DNA from: Ipomoea triloba
Taxonomy: Eukaryota > Streptophyta > Magnoliopsida > Solanales > Convolvulaceae
Direction: 5' to 3'
Length of the DNA stretch: 64,000 nt
Assembly: GCF_003576645.1 (NCBI RefSeq)
Contig: NC_044922.1
Location: forward strand, 17,393,787 to 17,457,786
Shown: positions 57,140-64,000 of the stretch, piece after piece
Numbering within the stretch: position 1 is the stretch's first letter
How the letters are laid out: every line of letters starts with the position of its first letter
Program-made: the position numbers and the translations under genes
The notes under the pieces: generated by a model
Databases searched by the model: none
What the model was told of the DNA's origin: nothing
The model's input: only the letters and a program-made list of their open reading frames with translations

Positions 57140-57360
57140 TTTATAGTGTTAGGTGCATAAGGTCACAACTTAAGGTGCGTAATTTTATAGTTTAAGGTCC
57201 ATAAGTTTAACGTTTAAGGTGCGTCACTTTCTAGTTTAAGGTGCATCAATTAACTCTTAAGGTGCGTAAGTTTATAGTTTAAGATGCGTAAGTTTATAGC
57301 TTAAGGTGCGAAATTTATAACTTAAGGTATATATGTTTAAAGTTTAAGGTGTGTCAGTTT
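57140..57360 (+). repeat. Short tandem AAGGTGCGTAAGTTTATAGTTT repeat
   Basis: Ten or so units of about 20-22 bp with small changes. Same style as 21450-21626. Confidence 0.85.
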
Positions 57361-57514
57361 GGGACACTAGATCATTTGCATCCATGTTGCCAGGAAGCGC
57401 GTTTATTTATTTATTTATAATTTTCCTTCAATTTGAAGCGTTGATTTATATTAGATCAACGGCTCAGATCTCACCCTATTTTTCATCTGGGGGAAGCTTC
57501 GCACGTGAACCGTC

Positions 57515-57563
<49 letters not shown>

Positions 57564-57943
57564 CGCGTATGTAAAAGGTATTTTTAATTTGGTATTGTAA
57601 TACAGAAGCTATTCCCGAGAGCATGAGAATAACTAATACCAGTGCCCTCTAGGAATGGCTATTCCCTTGCAAAGGGAATAGCTCATTCCTATGAATGTTA
57701 TTTTTAAGAAAATATGGTCAAAACAAACAATGAAATAGATCTATTTTCAGGAATGTTATTTCATTCCTGGTCTATTCCATGAACCAAACATGATGTATAA
57801 GTTTTTTTTTTTGAAAAACGATGTATAAGTTTATTAGTTATTCTAAGACTAATTTTTGTTGGTTGGAGTAGAAGACATTATTGGTTATACTGGATCATGT
57901 ATTAAATTCTAATCTAATAGTAGTACTAGTTGTTAAGTATACA
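57361..57943. other. (TA)n tract and unassigned repeats
   Basis: (TA)n at 57519-57559. 57560-57800 contains GGAATGNTATTCC-type inverted pieces and CATGAACCAAACATGATG, which looks like a decayed MITE. Confidence 0.5.
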
Positions 57944-58750
57944 TGGGCGGAGCTAAGGCCCCCCTACCCCACCCCCATTTTTTTAGTAGATGTATATGTA
58001 TATATTATTTTATATGGAAAATTTACACTTCGGCCTCCTCCTATTGTTTTTAGAAAAAATTATTATCTATATATTAAATCAACACAAAATATATTTACAA
58101 AAATTAATAATGATTCTTTATTTCGCAATCGTGATTTTCATCTTGATCCCATAAATTTTGAAATATATATTAAAATAATCAGTAAAACGAATATCAATCT
58201 ATTATCAAAAAAGTTGTTGTTTACCAAACAATTGACAACTTTTTATATGATAAAAGAGTGACAATGCATATTTAAATAAATGCAAATATTTTTTAGCGAA
58301 AATTAATTTTTATCCTTAAATTATAGAATTCGTTCCTAATTGGTGATTATGCTTACTTTTGGTCCCTAAACTATAATTAACGTTGCAAATTTCATCATTT
58401 TAATAACATGTTGTACTCACTCTTCGTTCCTAAGCTATACTACATTACAAATTTCGTCCCTAATGTTTTGTTAGTAAAGCGATGAAATTTGCAACATCAA
58501 TTACGGAGTATATATTAGGGACGAAAAATGAGCACAACCAACAATTAGAGATAAATTCTACAATTACCCTATAACTTAGGGACGAGAAATGCAATTTTTT
58601 TTTACTATTGTATATATTTTGCGTTATGTGAAAATTTCAAAAGTAATGTTTGACAAACCTTAACGATCGTACTCATATAATTATATATTTCATATATTAT
58701 TGCACATAGTATAATTAAAAATAATTATCAATAATAATCGGCAAATCATG

Positions 58751-58795
<45 letters not shown>

Positions 58796-58884
58796 ATGGT
58801 TAATACTAATGTCGACTAACATGATAAATTTTTCCTTTATAAATTCGGCTCCCTTAACCCAGACTTTCGGGCTCCGCCCCTGGG
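57944..58884. mobile_element. hAT-type element, about 940 bp, with nested MITE
   Basis: Ends TGGGCGGAGCTAAGGCCC and inverted CCCAGGGGCGGAGCCCGAAA, flanked by AGTATACA (57936-57943) and AGTATATA (58885-58892). Inside, 58300-58600 has paired arms (TTAAATTATAGAATTCGTTCC / GGACGAGAA... and GGTCCCTAAACTATAATTA / TTAGGGACGAAAAATG), another foldback. The 57881-58261 open frame is not recognised. Confidence 0.6.
58754..58792. repeat. (TA)n microsatellite
   Basis: TA run near the right end of the hAT-type element. Confidence 0.9.
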
Positions 58885-58889
58885 AGTAT

Positions 58890-59640
58890 ATATATAACAA
58901 GTATTATTATTGCTATTAAAATAATTAATATTTTAAAAATGTTTCTTTTTCAAAAAATATTTGCATTTTCTGGTGTTTGGTTGAAGGTCACAATGATTTT
59001 CTTTTTGTTGGTCGAAAGTAAAAAAAAAAATTATATTTTTCTGTTTGGTTTGTTATAGTTGTTACTACTAGTATGGAGTATATATATTACTATTAAAATA
59101 ATTAATATTTTATAAGAAAAATGAACTCAACAATTTGTCTTATTGGCTTTAAGGTTGGTTTAGAAATTCAGAAAATATTCTTCAGAAAATAAATTTTTAA
59201 AAATGCTTCTTTTAAAAGAAAATATTTTCATTTTCTGTGTTTGGTTGAAGGTCACAATGATTTTTTTTATTGGTCAAAAGTAAAAAAAAAAAAAAAAAAT
59301 TGTATTTTTACTGTTTAGTTTGTTGTTGTTGTTGTTGTTACTACTACTATGGAGTATATATATTACAAGTATTATTATTACTATTAAAATAATATAATAT
59401 ATTTTATAAGGAAAATAAACTCAACAATTTGTCTTATTGGCTTTAAGGTTTAATTTGTTTAGAAATCCAGAAAATATATTTCAGAAAATAAATTTTGAAA
59501 ATTGTTTCTTTTTAAAAAAATATTTTCATTTTTTGGTGTTTGTTTCAAGGTCACAATGGTTTTTTTTATTGGTCGAAAGTATATAAAAAAAAATTGTATT
59601 TTTTTTGTTTAGTTCATTTTTAAAAAATATAAACATAAGT
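58890..59640 (+). repeat. Three diverged tandem copies of a 260-300-bp unit
   Basis: GGTCACAATG recurs at 58986, 59250 and 59549. Each unit has TTTTCATTTTCTGGTGTTTG, TTGGTCGAAAGTA, poly-A, TGTTTAGTTTGTT and AACTCAACAATTTGTCTTAT. Confidence 0.8.
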
Positions 59641-59706
59641 CGTTTAAAAAAAATTTTTCTTATAAAATATTGATTATTTTAATGATAATACTTATAAAAA
59701 TGATAA

Positions 59707-61425
59707 GAGTTAATATGACAATTGGTCCTTCGACTATTGGATTAGTACTCCTTTTAGTCATCGACTTTTAATTAGACCAAAACACGTACCTTGACTTTCA
59801 TTTTTTACCACAAATAGTCATCTATTAAAATATTTGTTAAATGAATGTTAAATCTAGGGATATTATTGTCAAACTAATTAATATGATTGTGACGACCTCT
59901 TTTAGATAATTGTGTGGGTTAATTTAATATGAATATGATCCATGGATAGCTCCTTTAGCCTAATGTCACGCCTATGCCCAATCCAAGTATCTCAACACCA
60001 GCAATTGTAATTGTTAAATTAATGCATTTTAGAGAAACTCCCAACTGAGTTTGTCAAACAGTTGATTTTATAACGACAAGTTTTCAAGTTCGATTTTCAG
60101 TAAGAGTGTTGCTTATTGGTATTCTTAGTTTCAGTCGATAAATTATGGGCAACCCAGTCGTTATACCGTGGACCATTGTCATAGGCGATACTGCAGTTGT
60201 GTTGAACTGATACTACAGTTGTGTTGAAAGGGAACTGCAGTTGCGCGGAACAGAGGCCGTTTTATCCGTCTAGAACTGTAGTTGTGTTGAACTGATACTG
60301 CAGTTGTGTTAAACCGATGAACCGCCCCTGTTCCGCGCAACGGTAGTTCCCTTTCCACACAACTGCACTATCAGTTCAACACAACTGTAGTATCAGTCAT
60401 GACCATGGTCCACAGTATAATTTGCGATGGGCAACCTACCTAGGTTGGTTTAATTACCTCATTGTAATCTTTTTTCTGAAACTAAAAAAATAAATGTATT
60501 TTGACAATATTGAAAAATAATTTTCCTTGATAGATTTTAATTCAATTAGAATGTGATCTCATAACTATATATAAATAAGAAATACTTTATATATTTATAA
60601 ATTATCTTTATATTACTTAACTCTTATTTATATATGTTTTTTCCCCATGAGTTCTATCGTCTATTCGTCTTCTATTGTTTGCCTCTTGAGTGGTATTAAA
60701 AAAATTTTATATACATTTGTTGTTTATTAATTCGCCAATCCTACCACAAGTTTAAAAGAAGATCTACTCAATAATCAAATACAAATAATATCCAATCAAA
60801 TATTACCACATAAGGAGATGAATATTATACGGTAAGTTTGAGATGAAAGTGTAGTGTTAATTATTTATTACTCCGTATTATTTGTGAAAGGGTTTTCTTT
60901 AAAGCTGGTGTGTTATAAACTTCATTGGTCAACGTATATCATAAAATTGTATCATCTATGAATTTGTTTGATACTATAACTTTCATAATTGTACTTTTGA
61001 AAATAATGATAAATAATTATCTTTTAGAGATTTTAATCTAAGAAGAATAATATTTTAGCTTAACAATATGAGAATAATTTATATGTTTATAATAATTTTA
61101 CTTTACATTTTACAGTACGATTTTTATATTTATTAACTTAATTTTTATTAATATTTGAAATTAATCATATAATTCTCTAAAAGACTAATCATAATCATAT
61201 TAAAATAACCCACATAATTATATTCTCTAAAAGGTGTATCATAATCATATTAATTAATTTGACGATAATGCCCCTAGATTTAACACCCATTTAATATAAA
61301 TTTTAATGGAGAATATTTGTGGTAAAAAAAATGAAAGTCAAAGTACTCGTTTTGGTCGAATAAAAAGTCGATGACTAAAAGGAGCGCTAGCCCAATAGTC
61401 AAAGGACCATTTGTGGTATTAACTC
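59707..61425. mobile_element. Mutator-like element with long terminal inverted repeats, 1.7 kb
   Basis: Terminal repeats exceed 100 bp: left GAGTTAATATGACAATTGGT ... TTTTAGTCATCGACTTTTAA ... TTGACTTTCATTTTTTACCA, right the inverse. Flanks AAATGATAA (59698-59706) and AAATTATAA (61426-61434) agree in 8 of 9 bases, the Mutator target size. The interior is AT-rich with no transposase and holds a nested 273-bp element. Confidence 0.75.
60155..60427. mobile_element. Mutator-like foldback MITE, CTGCAGTTGTGTTGAA family (member 4), nested
   Basis: Flanked by a perfect 9-bp duplication TGGGCAACC (60146-60154, 60428-60436). Ends GTTATACCGTGGACCATTGT and inverted CGCAAATTATACTGTGGACC. The arms are made of TACTGCAGTTGTGTTGAACT units facing each other around a GCGCGGAAC core. 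Confidence 0.85.
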
Positions 61426-61434
61426 AAATTATAA

Positions 61435-62790
61435 ATTAAAATTATAATAGTTATAAAGATTAATAATAATTATAATAAAAAGATGTAAATAAATTATTTT
61501 TAACTTATATCTTTTTATAATAAAATAAATACGTAAATTGATAAATAAAATAATTATAAACTAAAGATATTGAAGGAAAAAAATAATTTTTTTGGGATGT
61601 GGATCGGGCTGGCTGTACTAAAATTTTTATTGTTTGGTTATGTCAAACCCAACCTATATTTAAATATGCATTGATAAATATATAAGTTTGGACTTAAGAT
61701 ATTGAAGGAAAAATTTTAATTTTTTGGGGTTGTGCATTAGGTTAAGATTGTTATTGTTTATTTTGGTCCATCGCAATCAATATTATAATCGAATATTGAT
61801 AAATGTAATAAGTTTGTAATAAAAAAGTTGAAGAAAAAAACTTAATTGTTTTGTAAATATTTGGTTATGGGTTGAGTTACGTTAACCAATATTTTTATTG
61901 TTTGGCTGCACAACCTGACGAACTCCATATTTTAATCGGACTAGTCAATTTAATTAGTTCAAATAATAACCAGACATATCGTGTGTCAACCCTCTTATTT
62001 GACACCACTCACTAAGGCGGGGAGGGATTGAAGGTAAGATATGAATTCAAAAAAATATCTTTTAAGTAAAAATTTAAGATCAGAAGACATTTTTCAAAAT
62101 GAGTCATTTTTTCTTTGACCAAAATAAGTATTCTCCATTAACTTTTGAATGCCATTTTTTTTTTTAAGTTTTTAAACGGATCTAGGCCTTTTTGTATTTA
62201 CTTTTTAAATTTTTTTTATAACAAGGACAATATCTTTGAGTAACTTTTTGTCCTTTCATTTTCAGCAAATAAGATTCTGTATGTCTTCTAAAGAAGATCC
62301 TATCTTTGGGCAGAAATCCAGTGACGTTCAATCAATCTATTCCCTACCCAAAGTAAATTTAAGAAAACATAAACAAAATCCAATAAAAATGCATATATAC
62401 ATCTCTAGCTGTGTGCGAGAGGTTCTATGGACCTATGCTTTCCAGGTTGTGTTGCGTCCTTAGCTTGATTCGTATAACGTTGTAACGTAGCCTTTGTGCT
62501 TCCAACACACATACATTCCAGCTAGCTTTGGTATGTTAGCAATCCAGAAACCACTTTAAATTTCATCTCTTTAATTTTCTTGGATATATTAAGGAATCTT
62601 TTCAATCTTTATCTAACATTATAGTATTATTAATCCTCTCTGGACAAAACCTCAAGTTTTGCATTCCCCCCTAACTCCTCCACTCATGTTCTTCATCAAT
62701 TCTTTAGTAAACTTTACCACTATTACCACCCACTCCCTTTTCAATTTGACTAATCAATTCAATTATAACCTTTAGAGTTTTTGTTTTTGT
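61435..62790. other. AT-rich intergenic stretch
   Basis: 61570-61960 has three loosely repeated phrases (GATATTGAAGGAAAAA..., TTTTTATTGTTTGG), a diverged tandem repeat of about 130-150 bp. 62236-62463 is a short frame without known motif. Confidence 0.45.
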
Positions 62791-62805
62791 TTTTTTTTTT
62801 TTTCC

Positions 62806-63185
62806 ACTCTCGACTATTATACATTTTTCACATTTGATATTCAACTATCAATTTTTTCATATTTGGTGCAAATTCCTTCCACATTTAGTCCTCTTTCAAT
62901 CAAACTTCTCTCTAATCTTGTTTGATTTTCGTTAATCATAATCCCAAGATCATTATATTCCATTGTGTTATCTACGTGTTGTTTAAATTCTAATAACTCA
63001 CATGATTGTCATATGGAGATTTAATTAATGTTAACTAGAAAATTGATCGAGAGGACTAGAGATGTGGAAAGAATTTGATAGCTAAATAGCTAGTCATGTA
63101 CTAAATGTGAAAAGTTGATAATTAAGGATTGAATGTGGGAGATGTGCAATATTCATGGGGTCAAAAGTGAAAACAAAAGTTGATA
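62806..63185. mobile_element. MITE related to the next element, ends unclear
   Basis: CTCGACTATTATACATTTTTCACATTTGAT at the left and CAATATTCATGGGGTCAAAAGTGAAAAC at the right resemble the ends and interior of 63197-63613 and 42879-43324. Confidence 0.5.
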
Positions 63186-63196
63186 AAATTATTCAA

Positions 63197-63613
63197 AGAG
63201 CTATTGTTTCTTTTGGTCATCTGACTATTATTAATTTCTCACATTTGATGTCCAATTATTAATTTTGTCACATTTAGTGCACCAATATGAGTTTGTTGCC
63301 ATATTTGGTCCTCTGAGCCAAACCTCCGGCAATTACTTGTCGAAAAATGTAAACTGCTTCTCATTCAGCAAGTTCCTACAATGAATGTTTTTTTTAATAA
63401 TAGTATTGCACATTTAGATTTAAATGAACGATTTTTTCCTTGTAGCAATCTTAGATGAGAGAAATTTACATTTTTAGGCGAGTAATCGCTAGAGATTTGG
63501 TCAGCTAGATCAAATATGACAACAAAAACAGACTTATACACTAAATATGACAAAATTAATAATTAAAAAAGTATGAAGAATGAATAAAAGTGGTCAAAAG
63601 TGACAACAGCTCT
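63197..63613. mobile_element. MITE, 417 bp, same family as 42879-43324
   Basis: Ends AGAGCTATTGTTTCTTTTGG and inverted AGAGCTGTTGTCACTTTTGA, flanked by TATTCAA (63190-63196 and 63614-63620). The interior has ATTTAGTGCA, CACATTTGATGTCCAA phrases. No gene. Confidence 0.75.
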
Positions 63614-63620
63614 TATTCAA

Positions 63621-64000
63621 ACATGAAGTTATTCTGACTAAACTCATACTTGATGTAAGGTCAAGGAATTGAACCTCAAACTCATCCATTGGAACAAGCT
63701 AATACACTATTTGGACCGTATAACGAACAATTCCTAATTCACAAGTCTTTCCAACAACATTTATCCACATGCCATTTTATTCAAAACATTGGAGACAAGA
63801 TTGCTTCTGTCTACCGCTAAACTTAATAATGAAATTTACATTAATTCCTTCAGAACAATGGACTTATTATATGATCGCAACATCAACCTAATAAGATTAT
63901 AATTTATAATATCTTATTTAATTAGTTATCTAGAATTATAAATATTTAGTTGATGATAAATATGTTGCCGGTGTATATTAAGAAGGAAGTAAAACAATCG
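63621..64000. other. Intergenic to window end
   Basis: AAGGTCAAGGAATTGAACCTCAAAC at about 63658 is reminiscent of a SINE or tRNA-like box B, but no box A partner is convincing. Confidence 0.35.

Noticed and set aside
58040..58261. Possible hAT-derived coding piece
   Set aside because: No hAT signature is visible and the frame is ordinary AT-rich sequence; support is insufficient.

Overview
This window is nuclear DNA from a flowering plant, most likely an asterid eudicot. The evidence is GT-AG introns, a 20-exon bacterial-type phosphoenolpyruvate carboxylase (PEPC) gene, Ty1-copia and other LTR remnants, CACTA, hAT, Mutator-like, Harbinger-like and Helitron-like elements, tRNA-derived SINEs, and long (TA)n tracts in AT-rich sequence. 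Convolvulaceae (for example Ipomoea) is a guess from the style of the repeats; no sequence here proves it.

The window holds two kinds of host gene. First, a tandem array of small two-exon Nudix hydrolase genes of the plant NUDT1/NUDX1 type, all on the minus strand: copy A (exon 1 only, 819-951), B (14375-15305), C (24840-25743), D (31806-32374), E (36121-36688), F (41192-41771), and a promoter-only relic G (about 45411-45620). Copies B to F each give an open frame of 146-150 residues with a complete Nudix box. Second, on the plus strand, a complete bacterial-type PEPC gene (47609-55408), which I reassembled as 20 exons coding 1052 residues ending in RNTG.

Layout: 1-646 is the 5' end of a Copia element lying in the intron side of Nudix copy A. 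3547-5057 is a solo LTR with a 5-bp target duplication. 6504-7804 is a pair of inverted MITEs. 7913-12392 looks like a non-autonomous Helitron. 13101-13500 is an LTR-element leader with a 35-bp minisatellite. 17-24 kb holds repeats joined by (TA)n tracts and a 2.5-kb CACTA-type element carrying a chain of spliceable exons. 27.8-31.2 kb holds foldbacks, a hAT MITE and a truncated hAT transposase. 31.6-44.3 kb is three successive duplication units (D, E, F), each with a Nudix gene plus shared flanks, and each carrying private SINE or MITE insertions with clean target duplications. 56-64 kb, downstream of PEPC, is again transposon debris, including a 1.7-kb long-TIR Mutator-like element with a 273-bp element nested in it.

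The Nudix array is the main biological story. Shared and private insertions, intron length (about 127 versus 463-490 nt), residue 8 (K versus Q) and 3'-end mutations (a stop loss in F, a 7-nt deletion in C) give a self-consistent order of duplication: A, B and C older, D, E and F a younger burst. All copies keep a TATA box about 110-120 nt before the start codon and most keep a semi-palindromic GGTATNAGCATACC block further upstream. I see no bacterial-style system, CRISPR array, rRNA or intact tRNA gene.
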